Positions 1 through 14,799 of a DNA stretch of 64,000 nt are shown here, one piece after another. A program made the position numbers and the translations under genes. Numbering within the stretch: the stretch's first letter is position 1; every line of letters starts with the position of its first letter. The notes beneath the pieces were generated by a model. That model had not been told where the DNA came from. It saw only the letters and a program-made list of their open reading frames with translations, and made no database searches. Source of the DNA: Glandiceps talaboti (taxonomy: Eukaryota > Hemichordata > Enteropneusta > Spengelidae); assembly GCF_964340395.1 (NCBI RefSeq), contig NC_135562.1:12575543-12639542 (forward strand), in the 5' to 3' direction.

Positions 1-67
1 GTGTTAATCCTTGGCACACTACATATTGAATTGGGTCAGAATGTCCAACAAGAGTAATCAATCATCG

Positions 68-70
68 TAT

Positions 71-133
<63 letters not shown>

Positions 134-134
134 T
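68..134. repeat. (ATTT)n microsatellite
   Basis: About 16 nearly perfect ATTT units. Confidence 0.95.
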
Positions 135-368
135 ATACAAATGTGTAAGTAGTTGTGGACATAGGCACTTCGGGACTACGATACGTATTAATCATTACCC
201 GAGGATGTGCTGATGTCCACTTCTGTAGGCCAATAACCAGGCGTAAGTTCGAGTAAGTCGTGAATAAAATTCATCGGAAACAACTCACAGAACACATTTG
301 AAAATTTAAAGTGAATAATATGCATTGACCTTCGTTCCCAATATATAAACACACACACCATTCCACAA

Positions 369-545
369 ATGTATGTATGTATCATGTATGTATGTATGTA
401 TGTATGTATGTATGTATGTATGTATGTATGTATGTATGTATGTATGTATGTATGTATGTATGTATGTATGTATGCATGTGCGTGCGTGCGTGCGCGCGCG
501 TGTATGTGTGTGTATGTGTGTGTATGTGTGTATGTATGTGTGTGT
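369..545. repeat. (TATG)n grading into (TG)n microsatellite
   Basis: Long TATG array with a short TGCG/TGTG-rich 3' part. Confidence 0.95.
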
Positions 546-1781
546 GTGCAATATTTTATACATCTTTCAATTATTCCCATACCCTAATCATTTAAGCACA
601 AATAGATTGGTTAAAAATTACGATCCCTTCCCAAAAGAAAATAGACGCGTTTTTCCTGAAATTTAAGTAGACAGTGTTTAATTTGGATCCTATAAGATTA
701 TAAACGTCGTCGTTGCAATCACTCTAAAGATCACTCTATAAATATGAATTTGTCAGTCAACAGATCGGAGGCAAAGTAACTAAACTATGAAAATGGAAAC
801 AATTTTCGTGTTGTCTGGTAAACGGTCATGGTACGGTACTAATGACTTACTGTTCACTGGAAACTCAGAAGGTGTTTGCTCCGAAACATATTTCTAATAA
901 GCAACAACAATAAAAATGCGAGAACTGATTTATTCATTTAATGTTCATCGATAACCCCAAAAGCTGTTAATATGTCATTATAATATATGATGTGAAATAA
1001 GAATATCTTTAATTATGTTAAACAAATGTACAAGCAAGCTCATGCACACTCCTAGACAAAATAGAAAAAAACGATGATCTAACCCGGGAGAATATGTTTC
1101 ATTTTTACAACTTTAATTATACAGGTGATCTTTAGCTACGGTGCGAGGATGTTGGCATTTGCTGTGATAGTATAATATAGTACGGATCCGTGTTCATTTA
1201 ATGGATTAAACAGAACAGTTTTCGGTTAAACGTCTGTTAATTTGTCCAAGGTGAAGCCGACGCAGATATGCCCTTATTACCTCATTGGTTCGCGAAAAGT
1301 GCTACTTCTCATGTTAAAATATGACACAAAGTTATCCTCTGGTGTGGTTAAAGTTCCTATTTGGGTTCATCACCTTCACGACAATAAAAGTAATTGTAAT
1401 CATATTCGATTTTCACTTCAAGAAGCATTCAAAAATTACATCACTCAGCCTATATAACAAAAAAAATCACGACCATTCCTGAAAATATCGCGCTCTATGC
1501 TACTGTCTCTTCAGCATTTTGGATTTTAAAGATCTCCGCAGCCTGTCAACACGATTAGCCATGACCCAACTAACGATTTTTGGACATGTGTTCAAGTATC
1601 TAGAATAAACAGTAATACAGGATAAACACACTATGAAAAGGAAAACCCCACAAATAGGGTGCACAGAATAATTCATTTGGGACAGAAAAAAAAACAGGAG
1701 AATAGTCGCCCAATTGAAGTTCTTCACTATCTCAACAGGGTATATTACCATCGCTTGATTGTGGACCTGGATTTGATCCGC

Positions 1782-4944
<3,163 letters not shown>

Positions 4945-5061
4945 CTCACTTATTGTTTTATAAGATAACTACAATGAGGAAAAACAATAAATGTATTATA
5001 TCGGTTTCAAATTAAACCTCGATTTTAGCTACTTATAAATTTGTCGAAGCTATATCAATCT

Positions 5062-5063
<2 letters not shown>

Positions 5064-5126
<63 letters not shown>

Positions 5127-5720
5127 GCTTGTATACATGCATACATGCACTATAAATGCATGTCTGTATGTACATCTGGTTGTCTATCTCGATGGTTTGG
5201 TGTCTATCTGTCGGTCGGTCGATCCGTCCTTCCGTCCATCCATCCATCCACCCACCCACTAAACCATCCCTCCTCCCTATCCCTCAGTCCGTTTGATCGT
5301 TCGTTCATTCATTCATTCATTCATTCATTCATTCATTCATTCATTCATTCATTCATTCATTCATTCATTCATTCATTCATTCATTCATTCGTTCGTTCGT
5401 TCGTTCGTTCACTCTCACCCACCCACCCACCCACCCACCCACCCACCCACCCACCCACTCACTCACTCACTCACTCACTCACTCACTCACTCACTCACTC
5501 ACTCACTCACTCACTCACTCACTCACTCACTCACTCAGCCATTCATTCATTCATTCATTCATTCATTCATTCATTCATTCATTCATTCATTCATTCATTC
5601 ATTCATTCAGTAGTCAGTCAGTCAGTCAGTCAGTCAGTCAGTCAGTCAGTCAGTCAGTCAGTCAGTCAACCATCCACCCACTCACCCATCCATCTATCCA
5701 TCCATCCATCCACCCACCCA
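5064..5720. repeat. Mosaic of tetranucleotide microsatellites
   Basis: Consecutive blocks of CCTG, CTGT, (after a gap) ATTC, GTTC, ACCC, ACTC, ATTC, CAGT and CATC, many changing from one unit to the next by a single base. Open frames across it are artefacts. Confidence 0.95.
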
Positions 5721-6918
5721 CCGATACATCGGTACAATACACTGATTAGGCCACTGAGATAAGATATACATGTACATGACGTCACAAGGTATGATAGTCA
5801 ATCCTTAACAAACCACATCACGGCTAGCTAGGTTTGTTATCATGTCATTAAGTTACAATTTATAGTAAAGAAAATCGATCTGCGATGCCAAAGTCCAAAC
5901 TGCTTAATCTGATTTATGCATATTAGGACATCCGTACTTTTTCTACGTTTCTCATTGTACTACACCTAAAAATGGTCGATTGGTAGTCTTTATGTACATT
6001 TTACTAATATTTTCATTTCATAATCATACTTTGACAGTCTTTCATACTTGACAGACTTGATGACTTAAAATATCAATTAACGTCACAAAGAAACTTGGAA
6101 TCAATTGTTATATTAACGCTCCAAACTTTCAGTAAGAAGCGAGAATTTTCACTCAGATACACACTTCTTGGGGCACTATCGTACAATCAGTGTTTTTTAT
6201 GACCATGCCGTAGAGGGCGTCATTTTAAATATTAAATTGGCTAGATTGTAAACATATAGGGTCTGTCGGGTCTTGTGAAACATAGTATTATTTATGACAG
6301 TTTATATTTTAATCTGTTTGTTGGACAATGTTGTACTTTGTTTATTGTCCAAACGTTGACAAATAACTTAATATGGAAATATTTCAAATTCCATGCATGA
6401 CACTCAATATAATTACTCAACGTGTCACAGGCAAGGGTATTTTGTGAACATACATTTCAGTTTAATATCCATGCAAATAATAATAATTACAAACATATGC
6501 ACACAATTTCTCCATACCCATTACTCATATGGTATAAATATACATTTTAATTTACAGTAAAATCGTTATAATTTATCATATTCCGACTGCATGACATCCA
6601 ACTTTTTGTCATTGCATATCACGTGTATATGAGGAACGTACAGCTCGTGGTATTTTGTTTACGTGTATTCAGTAATAGTAGTGTATACAGTTCGTTGACC
6701 TTGGACACTCTAAAGTAAGGACATATGAAGGAAAATTGATTTACTTGGATATCATTCAAGGGCAGTTGAGACGCACGGCGCAGAAAAAAGGGCCGGGTTC
6801 AAAATTACCTGATTGCTGTGATTGAGCAAAGATATGAAAATAAACAAAAGTGTTTATAATTCGTTCACAAATGAAATAATGAATGGATAATTGATTGAAT
6901 AGAGATAAGTACAATATA

Positions 6919-7170
6919 TAGGGAACTTGCAATCCAGACTGAGCATGCTCAGACGCAAAGGACTATGGGATTATATGTGGTTATTGTAATACCTAATCTG
7001 GCGCTACCGATAAAATAAACCTCCCGCAATGGTCATGGTGACTATGAATTGATCAATTGTGGTTACAGACAATGTAACATTATTGTTTACAATGCTAATT
7101 GGTTAGTATTTAATATCACATTTCCCATGATGCAACATTCACTGAACATAGCGGGTTTGCAAGTTCCCTA
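6919..7170. mobile_element. TIR element (MITE-like), 252 bp
   Basis: Begins TAGGGAACTTGCAA and ends with its exact reverse complement TTGCAAGTTCCCTA; flanking bases allow a TA target duplication. No coding capacity. Confidence 0.7.
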
Positions 7171-7653
7171 TTATCAGCATTCACCCCGTTAATTTGCGAT
7201 AGTTCTACTAGGACACAGTCTTTTCATTGCGTTAAATTAAGCTAGTATGTATGACCCTGGCTTGACAATAAAAATGAAACAATACGGCACAGCCGACAAA
7301 CAAGTGATATGCATGTGCAGACGGACCAACCGATAGACCGTACACGTAAACGGTGGCTGTACCTTCATCACAATTCATGGAACAAGAAAATTGTCTCCTG
7401 GTACATCTGTGATAGAAAACTGTCGTTAAAAACACAAGGAGCACGGTAAGGCTAAACCACCTAAATTTCAGGATTTGAACTATTGACCTATACTTTAGCC
7501 GTTATCGAAGACGCCTCAACGCCACGACAGACACTAATATTTCATGCAGCATCACAGAATCCAAAGTTCAAAAATCAATCTGAAAAAGAAAATCCTCACA
7601 GCAACGCACAACGTCCACTACAGTATACCATCATGAACATACAAATTACTTAC

Positions 7654-7700
7654 CGACAAATTAACTTACTGGACAATCTTAGCGTATAATAAACAGACGA
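7654..7700 (-). other. Candidate non-coding first exon of LITAF gene 1
   Basis: On the minus strand GATTGTCCAG leads to TTTGTCG and a donor GTAAGT at 7653. A similar block with donor GTAAGT occurs near 10559. A splice to an acceptor just upstream of the ATG at 4944 would give the mature 5' UTR. The outer limit is unknown. Confidence 0.4.
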
Positions 7701-7906
7701 TAGTTTGGAAGCACCAACAATATGTCTCCGTCCTCTGTATTTTTATGCTGTCAATAGACCTCTGTTGACTTGATGTCATGGGAACTATCTTTTATTCATC
7801 ATGGAAATGACCTATTGTCACCTATGATATTTGTATTTCATTTCACATATTTTTTTTTATCATTTGTAGTTAAAATTTAATTAAATACCATCACGTCATA
7901 GTACAT

Positions 7907-8308
7907 ATGACTAATGCCACAGATGCACTTATACCAATCACACCCCTACAGCCTATAATGCAGTCGTATGGGTACAAAGTGTATTTTTGCAATATACTGT
8001 TATTTACTTCATTGATGACATGTGATGTGCTCATAAGAGTAAACGTGATTTCATTTCATTCGCATGTTCAACCAGCTCAGCCCTATTTTTTGGATTCTGA
8101 AGTTCTTGTACAGAATTTCAGCATTCTACACACTCACACGTATTCAGGAGCACTGAACGCACTGAAATCGGTGTGGGAACAGCACGATGGACTTATCGAA
8201 GTATGCATGTTTTTTCCCCCATTACTTTTTTACCTAAACATTGTTATAATGTCATTTTATGTCATATTAGAATATGGCAACAGCGCCATCGTTTGCAATG
8301 GCACTTAA
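7907..8308 (+). other. Unrecognised open frame, doubtful
   Basis: A 133-codon frame without microsatellite origin. Residues after an AG at 8069-8070 up to a possible donor GTATGC at 8201 could form an exon, but no domain is recognised and no partner exon was found. Confidence 0.15.
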
Positions 8309-8485
8309 CTGTTCACAAAACGTGTACTCTCGTAAGGAGGGTAAGTGATCATGTCAGTCTGTACATATGTGTTTTATAAACAGCCACGCCAATTAAATAC
8401 ATGCATATGATTAACAACTGCTGATTACATACCCCATTCATAAGGTAGTTATATTACTCTTCGTAACAATAAATACGTATAGTAC

Positions 8486-8660
8486 CTGCAGGTTGCTGTA
8501 TAATAACTGTAGTAGGTAAATACTGTCCCAGTGACGGTGGGACAATCGGTACCTGTCCAGGGATCAGGTTTTCTGGCTGTTGTTGGTACGCTGGTGGCTC
8601 TGTTGAAACACCATCCTCGTACGATTGGTTGGCTTCAGATAACTTTTCGATAACAGACAT
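8486..8660 (-). CDS. Orphan first coding exon of a fourth LITAF-type gene
   Basis: Encodes MSVIEKLSEANQSYEDG, then TEPPAYQQQ (a PPxY motif), a Pro/Gln-rich tract and VIIQQPAG before donor GTACTA. Start context, the SEANQS block and the phase-1 end after QQP match exon 1 of the other LITAF genes. No exon with the LITAF CxxC or HxCPxC halves was found between here and LITAF gene 1. The gene may therefore be truncated, or use exons too diverged to see. An in-frame upstream ATG exists, but an acceptor TATAG lies between it and the chosen ATG. Confidence 0.5.
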
Positions 8661-8929
8661 TTTGCGCGAGATATCTATATGATAACGAAGCAATAAAAGT
8701 AAATATGTTCAAACGAATACTCACTTCAAAGTTTAACAAACTCGTAAAAACAGTTTGGTATAAATTTTACTCAGGTTTAAGGTGTAGCATACATCAATAG
8801 CATACATTAATCTTATCAGGAAACTAATGGAAAATATAAAACTATCATTCGATTCCATGTACAAACAATATGTGCATCCAAAATCTACCAAAGATCAATA
8901 ATACATAAACACGCACACCATACCACAAA

Positions 8930-9043
8930 TGTATGTATGTATGTATGTATGTATGTATGTATGTACATGTATGTATGTATGTATGTATGTATGTATGTAT
9001 GTATGTATGTATGTATGTATGTATGTATGTATGTATGTATGTA
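8930..9043. repeat. (TATG)n microsatellite
   Basis: About 28 units with one ACATG interruption. Confidence 0.95.
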
Positions 9044-9472
9044 TTTTAATGAGTAATTTGAATAATTAATGATTTTCCATAGTTAGGTTATATCTTAATA
9101 ATAATTAGACAATATGTTAACTTTGCAAGTTTCCAAGTAAGGGGTACATCATATATGATAGCTATAGATATATGGCCTAACGGGAGGTATTCAGTTTAAA
9201 TCTGGTCTATTTTGTGGTAGATGTGTTATGTGAAGCAGTCACAAAGTATCAAGGGGTTGAATTACAATAAGTTGTGTTTTTGCTCCATTCCCCATATATA
9301 GTGCTGGAGTAGAAGTCAAAATCAATAATTGAATAACTAAGTCTGATCACACGTCCAGGGATCAGGGATACACTGATAACTCCGATAAGAGGAAGTATGT
9401 GTCACCAGCTATGACAATCAATAGAGGCCAATTTACATCACGAGTTTAACCTATGTAATCATTAAAAATAAA

Positions 9473-9512
9473 CCCTGATGAAGAACCGATCGGAGAGCTA
9501 AACATACAAATC
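9473..9512 (+). ncRNA. Hammerhead-like motif next to (TA)n, degenerate
   Basis: CTGATGA is followed by a palindromic CCGATCGG (possible stem II) and GCTAAAC in place of CGAAAC. The GAAA box carries a substitution, so this looks like the decayed end of a Penelope-like or related element. Confidence 0.3.
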
Positions 9513-9529
9513 AAGCTATAGTGCATTTG

Positions 9530-9532
<3 letters not shown>

Positions 9533-9619
<87 letters not shown>
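9533..9619. repeat. (AT)n microsatellite
   Basis: More than 40 AT dinucleotides. Confidence 0.95.
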
Positions 9620-9620
<1 letters not shown>

Positions 9621-10151
9621 CCACCTTGCAATCGAGATGATGTGAACAATGATCAGGTTGACTGTGTGGTAACTTGAGGAAAATCTTCTATCAGAGACGC
9701 CACCCTACCTGGACTCAAAGTGCGATCAGTTTGTTGAACACAGGTTGTATATTAACCTGTTTTTATATGAAAGGGGAAGGCCACTCCAGGAAATAGAGAG
9801 TTATGGTAACAATACATTACGACCTTGCTATCTTAAAGTGTAGAATCTGCAATTTTTTATTTCTTTCTCCATGATTGCATACAGCAAAGTCACAGAACGG
9901 TGACTTGAAACGAACGGTAAGTGGATCGATACTCTTTGAACCTATGACTTCTATTGATGGAGAGCAATATGGAAGACGGACATCGAGCCGGATCTGAGAA
10001 GTGTTATCAAGTCTAGATATGACGTCATGTTAAATCAATCAAATCTATAAGGCTTTTCTAACGGATCATCAGAAAATAATTCTAAAATTGAAGACGATGT
10101 ATCAAATTTGAAATATATTTCTCCAATTATTTTTTTACATCTGTTATTACA

Positions 10152-10205
10152 TGCATGCATACATACATACATACATACATACATATACATGCATGCATGC
10201 ATGCA
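10152..10205. repeat. (CATA)n/(CATG)n microsatellite
   Basis: Short tetranucleotide array. Confidence 0.9.
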
Positions 10206-10558
10206 CATCCCACATCCATCACCGATACACCTGTTTCTTGTTAGTATTCACCCGCTCTGTTTCTGGAGAGATAACGCTAGATCTAACATGGCATGCATCG
10301 CGTGCTCATCATATTTAGACAGCCGCTATCTGCACAAGTTTTATCCTCGATAAAAAAAGATATGGTCAAATGAGCTTTTTCCTACTATATCCTGTCCATC
10401 ACGAAGAGAATGACAAAACTATTAACTTTACACGTAGCATCCACAGACTCCAAAATTCACAATACAATCTAAAATGTAACACCACATGTACACATATCAC
10501 ACGTATCACAAAATCGGCTAATAACACTATAGAATGTAAATAGCAATAATATACTTAC

Positions 10559-10610
10559 AGACAATTTCACTACCTGGACAATCTTACGTTATTTGGTTTG
10601 CAAAGCACGA
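10559..10610 (-). other. Candidate non-coding first exon for the orphan LITAF-type gene
   Basis: On the minus strand GATTGTCCAG leads to GAAATTGTCT and donor GTAAGT, closely resembling the block at 7654. It lies about 1.9 kb upstream of the ATG at 8660. Confidence 0.4.
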
Positions 10611-11174
10611 CGATTATGTCTCCGTTGACGTTCTAGTCCGCCTTTTGTACGTTGTCAAAATAAATTAGGTAGTCTGTTGACTTGTTGCCAAGGAAACAAT
10701 CTCTAGTCACCTGCGAAATAACCTATTATATTATATCATGCTACTATGTGCCATTCTGATTGGATAATAACTGTGGTAAATCCCATTTTACCACGACTGG
10801 CAGTGATAAAATGGGCCCCTAAACTAGCATATGAATAGTGCATACAAGCTGAATGTGGAAACCAAAGGGGGGGGGGGGGCGTTTGACTATTAGGAAATTA
10901 TGGGGTTTAAAACAAATAAATAAATAAACAATATGTAATATATCAAACCCAGTTAGCCAGGGGATCGTGTAGAACGGCTCGAGTCCATGTTTATGTTCAT
11001 GCAGTGTGTGTGTGGGCGACATGAACGTATCCACTCATCAAAATATGCTCGTTCCCGACGATCTATTACCGAAGATCTTTTTCTGTACGTGTGAATTCGG
11101 CTTTTCAGGCATATAAATAACCACAGAATCACATTTAGAAGAAATAGACACATATTTTGATATAATATAATAGA

Positions 11175-11310
11175 AATAACCCCCTCCGAAGGCGGGTATA
11201 CACTCGAATTTGGTACAATTCGCTCCATATAGCACTCGCCATTCGGCTCGTGCTATATGTCGCGAATTGTACTAAAATCTCGTGTATACCCGCCTTCGGT
11301 GGGGGTTATT
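11175..11310. mobile_element. 136-nt foldback element
   Basis: Two arms of about 60 bp (from AATAACCCCC inward, and its near-perfect complement ending GGGGGTTATT) enclose a loop of about 14 nt. No coding capacity; probably a foldback MITE, alternatively a structured RNA. Confidence 0.75.
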
Positions 11311-11665
11311 GCTTAATGAAATCACCTGTTTTGCATTATCATCATCATCATCATTATCATCATCACCATCACTGGAAGCTGTATACCCAAGTTGTGAAAC
11401 ATTAACATAGCAAATGTTTCCAAACTAAGATAACACCAGATGTGAGCCTCCTGTAAATGCCAAAAATGATTGTTATTTTCTTGTAACAGGATATTACAAA
11501 CTCATTGAATGCATAAACCCCCCCCCCCTCTCTAGGCAGAACCAGGAACGTAATTCCCGAGCGACAGAGATGTAATTTAATTAATGTATGGTGGTAACGA
11601 GTTAGTTTTGGTAACTGAAAATATGAGCAGCTTTCTTACTCTACGTGAGAGAATAATGTTATGGC

Positions 11666-11668
<3 letters not shown>

Positions 11669-11752
<84 letters not shown>

Positions 11753-11890
11753 GCCTGCCTGCCCGTCCGTCCGTCCGTCCGTCCGTCCGTCCGTCCGTCC
11801 GTCCGTCTGTCCGTCCGTCCGTCCGTCCGTCCGTCTGTTGTACTGTCTGTCTGCCCGTCTGTCTGTTCGTCCGTTTATCTGTCTGCCTCT
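11669..11890. repeat. (CTGT)n/(CCGT)n microsatellite
   Basis: CTGT block followed by CCGT block, with mixed units after. Confidence 0.95.
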
Positions 11891-12959
11891 CTGTCCATGT
11901 TTTACAGAGCCAGTGAACACCACGGTGTAAATGAGATGTAGATAAATAAAACAAATCCCACAATCACAGCGAATCAGATACAAACGATCAATTCAACACC
12001 CATTCTCTACTCAGCAGCAGACAACAACAATCAAACATTGATATCCATATGGACGGTTAACTTTATCTACCTTTATCAAACATTTACCACACATGCTCAT
12101 CTTTGCTTTGCGATAACACGAAATAATTTATCATTTTGACTCCCTACAGCCCCCCCACCCCTCCCGGAGATACCAATGGTAGCACCACGGATAAATACGT
12201 CCAAATGTAGCACTGCGTATTTGTTGTACTATATAGTCTGTCTATCACGTAGACAGTAACAGAAACATCGATTTTACACATAGCATAACACATCCAGACA
12301 TTAACAATCCAATATGGAATAAAACTTCACACAACTCACGACGCTGTTATGATGACACTATCAAATAATATAACAGATCATTGGCGTTTGTACGTTAACT
12401 TATTTAATAGTTTGGAAACAAAACAAACAGGTCTATGCCGACTTTAAAGTCTAGACCGTTTATTGTATGTTGTTGAAAGAAAGGATGTCTGTTTACTCGC
12501 TGTCATTGAAGCAATCTTTATTCACCAGGGAAATAACCTTTATTATAAGTTATTTTAAGTGGATTGTCATCAACATCACACTGTTTACAAGGAAGCAGTA
12601 TATATGTCGGTAAAAGGTTATTTTGACGGTTGGCGCTCGGTGGCTGATGTTCCGTTTACTTCCAATATGGGTGTGTCTCCGTCCACAATTATTAATAAAA
12701 AATGTCGATTTGATTAAAAATGCAATTTGATGAACTACTGACTCATTTGAACTTGAACCTTGATATAACAACTTACATTGAAATTGTTACATATCCTATA
12801 TATTCAATATATCCATGAATACTTCTATATTTCGGATAATTACTTTTGAACATTTCTATCTTAGATACTGTATAGACTGTATATATATAATATATATACT
12901 GTACTCCAATTCCAAACATGTGGCAGATTCAAGCGCCGTCGTTGCAGTTTATTTCTGAA

Positions 12960-13030
12960 TGACTAGTCCTTGGGCAAGATTTGAACCATGATTGTGCCTC
13001 AGTCAGCCCAGTTGTATAATAGTCGATTTT
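12960..13030. repeat. Possible SINE remnant
   Basis: Contains CCTTGGGCAAG followed by GCCTCAGTCAGCCCAG. I recall this arrangement from short interspersed repeats in invertebrate genomes; no boundaries are visible. Confidence 0.25.
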
Positions 13031-14136
13031 CCAGTTCCAAGATGCAGTGCGCGAGAGAAGTGTCACTTATGTTGTTATGTTTAGTCTTGTGTAGTTTTAT
13101 TAGGTTTGAATAACATTTTCATCTGGAAATTGTGGAAAGACATGTCTTTTTTTTGTACAAGTCTGTGATTAATTTGATGTGTGTTATCGGAGTTGTTTCC
13201 TACTACAATGGTAATTCCTATGTTGTCAGGAAGTTTGGACAGGATAAACAGACTGAATTGTACAAAGCAAAGATCACATAGCAGTACTTGACATCGACAA
13301 CTATATCAGATAACAATTGCTATACATGTATACACCCTTGATGTCAATTCTGTTATATAGTAGACTATTGAACATTGTGATAGAACTTTGTCAGATTGTA
13401 GTAATATTGATTGGAAACTGTCATCTCACAAAGTCCAACATTTGAACTGAAGTACATTTCATGAGTTGGCTACATGAACAGTAGTCTAGTTCCTATGGTA
13501 TGATGACGTAGAGAACAACGACAGGTACACGATCTGACTACATGAACCAGTGTCATGCAGTCAGCTATATATGTACTATATAGTTACGCACAATGTCATG
13601 AAATTACTGTCGTTACCAACTTTATTTCATTATCCTAGAGTCAATGTATGAAAGCCAGTAAGGGACATTTTGTAAAATAAAAAATAAAAAATAATCTCGT
13701 GAGCACGACATAATTTTTGAAACACTTTAACACATCCTAAGGAGTCCTATTTTCTGATTGGACAATACTTATCAATATCATTTTTTTGAAAGACATGTTG
13801 ACCTCTTTGATTATGAGTTGGGCATGGTCAGGTGACACCCATCCCCCTGAGTAGCACGTGCAACACCCTCGACAAGTAAAAAAAACCCATGGCATTGTAT
13901 GGAGAGACGCGCAATGCATCTTGGAACCGGCAACAGGTCTTTTGAGGACCTGGTAGGATAGAGGTTGTAATGTGAATGCTTTAATCCTATGCGCTTATAA
14001 AGGCTGCATGTATATGTTCCCCAGGGAGTTGAGGAAGTATAACGGGCTGCTGTGTCATTAATGACATTAAACTTGACAATACTTTAGTATGATTTAAGCT
14101 ATTATAATTTCTATTCAAAATTAGATTTTAAAAAAA

Positions 14137-14140
14137 GGTT

Positions 14141-14212
<72 letters not shown>

Positions 14213-14213
14213 T
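14137..14213. repeat. (TTTC)n microsatellite
   Basis: About 18 TTTC units, shortly upstream of the kinase exon acceptor. Confidence 0.95.
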
Positions 14214-14275
14214 TTATTTTATTTAGTCTTAGGAATATGCACCTTAATCTTACAATGAATATCATTTTTCTTCAG

Positions 14276-14692
14276 GTCCAAATCAAGGCAGAAATGGTGG
14301 TGAAAGTTACAGACTTCACATATTTAAAATCGATCGAGAGTCCAGAGTATGCTTGTGGCGGTGCAGTTGGATACAAATCACCCGAAATGTTTGCAAAACC
14401 ACCACTAGCAGCTAGTACAGCCAAAGACATCTGGGCACTTGGGTGCAGCATGACTGAGGTAATCTGCCTAGAACTACCCTGGTATTCCATAACTATAACT
14501 AAACACATAGAGGTGATGATGGCGTCAGTACTGGAGGGAGACAAGAGTACCGTGCCTATGAACATCGAACTGCTAGAGAAAGGGCCCTTCAGAGAGCTGT
14601 GTGAGCTGTGTTGTGTCATGGTCCCATCTGATCGTCCCAGTGCCCTTGTTGTACGTGATACTCTGGATGAGATCTTAAAGTTGACGGACTGA
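14276..14692 (+). CDS. Terminal exon of a protein-kinase-like gene (C-lobe only)
   Basis: The exon starts after acceptor CTTCAG in phase 0 and ends at TGA (14690-14692), giving 138 residues. It matches the C-terminal lobe of a protein kinase: VVKVTDFTYL corresponds to the DFG segment, GYKSPEMF to the APE segment, KDIWALGCSMTEVICLELPW to subdomain IX, and CCVMVPSDRPSA to the end of the fold. The DFG glycine is replaced by Thr and APE reads SPE, so activity cannot be assumed. No exon with the ATP-binding loop, catalytic Lys or HRD motif was found upstream within the window. It may be a gene fragment, or the last exon of a gene with distant 5' exons. Confidence 0.7.
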   Translation, partial: VQIKAEMVVKVTDFTYLKSIESPEYACGGAVGYKSPEMFAKPPLAASTAKDIWALGCSMTEVICLELPWYSITITKHIEVMMASVLEGDKSTVPMNIELLEKGPFRELCELCCVMVPSDRPSALVVRDTLDEILKLTD

Positions 14693-14700
14693 GGGTGGAG

Positions 14701-14705
<5 letters not shown>

Positions 14706-14749
<44 letters not shown>

Positions 14750-14750
14750 C

Positions 14751-14787
<37 letters not shown>

Positions 14788-14795
14788 GATGTGTG
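14706..14795. repeat. (GT)n microsatellite
   Basis: GT repeats with a few GC variants, directly after the kinase exon. Confidence 0.95.
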
Positions 14796-14799
14796 AGTG

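Larger units (their letters stand above)
1..1781. other. Non-coding stretch with microsatellites
   Basis: No supported exon was found here on either strand. It holds an (ATTT)n array and a long (TATG)n/(TG)n array; long open frames across these arrays are artefacts of the repeat period. It lies downstream of the minus-strand LITAF-type gene that ends at 1782, so part of it is probably that gene's 3' flank. Confidence 0.6.
4945..7653. other. Non-coding: intron 1/upstream region of LITAF gene 1
   Basis: No supported coding exon. It contains the tetranucleotide mosaic at 5064-5720 and a TIR element at 6919-7170. It probably forms the 5' UTR intron of LITAF gene 1. Confidence 0.5.
8661..14136. 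other. Non-coding region between LITAF-type exons and kinase exon
   Basis: No supported coding exon. It contains microsatellites, a hammerhead-like motif near 9473, a 136-nt foldback at 11175-11310, upstream blocks near 10559 and 12390 resembling the LITAF first-exon region, and a possible SINE remnant near 12960-13030. Confidence 0.5.

Noticed and set aside
188-580. Long overlapping ORFs across (TATG)n, (CTGT)n, (CT)n, (AT)n and similar arrays throughout the window
   Set aside because: Stop-free frames arise automatically from these repeat units; composition is purely His-Thr-Tyr-Ile, Met-Tyr-Val-Cys, Arg-Glu or similar.
7232-7444. Minus-strand frame with CSMNC and a hydrophobic stretch as a LITAF exon 2 for the orphan gene
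   Set aside because: It has CxxxC rather than CxxC, no YKDYP-like block, and its phase does not fit the other LITAF genes.
10060-10095. Minus-strand CTGATGATCC followed by GAAAAG as another hammerhead
   Set aside because: No convincing stem II or stem I can be drawn and the GAAA is not followed by a UH cleavage site.
14272-14619. 115-codon minus-strand ORF opposite the kinase exon
   Set aside because: Shadow of the kinase coding sequence.
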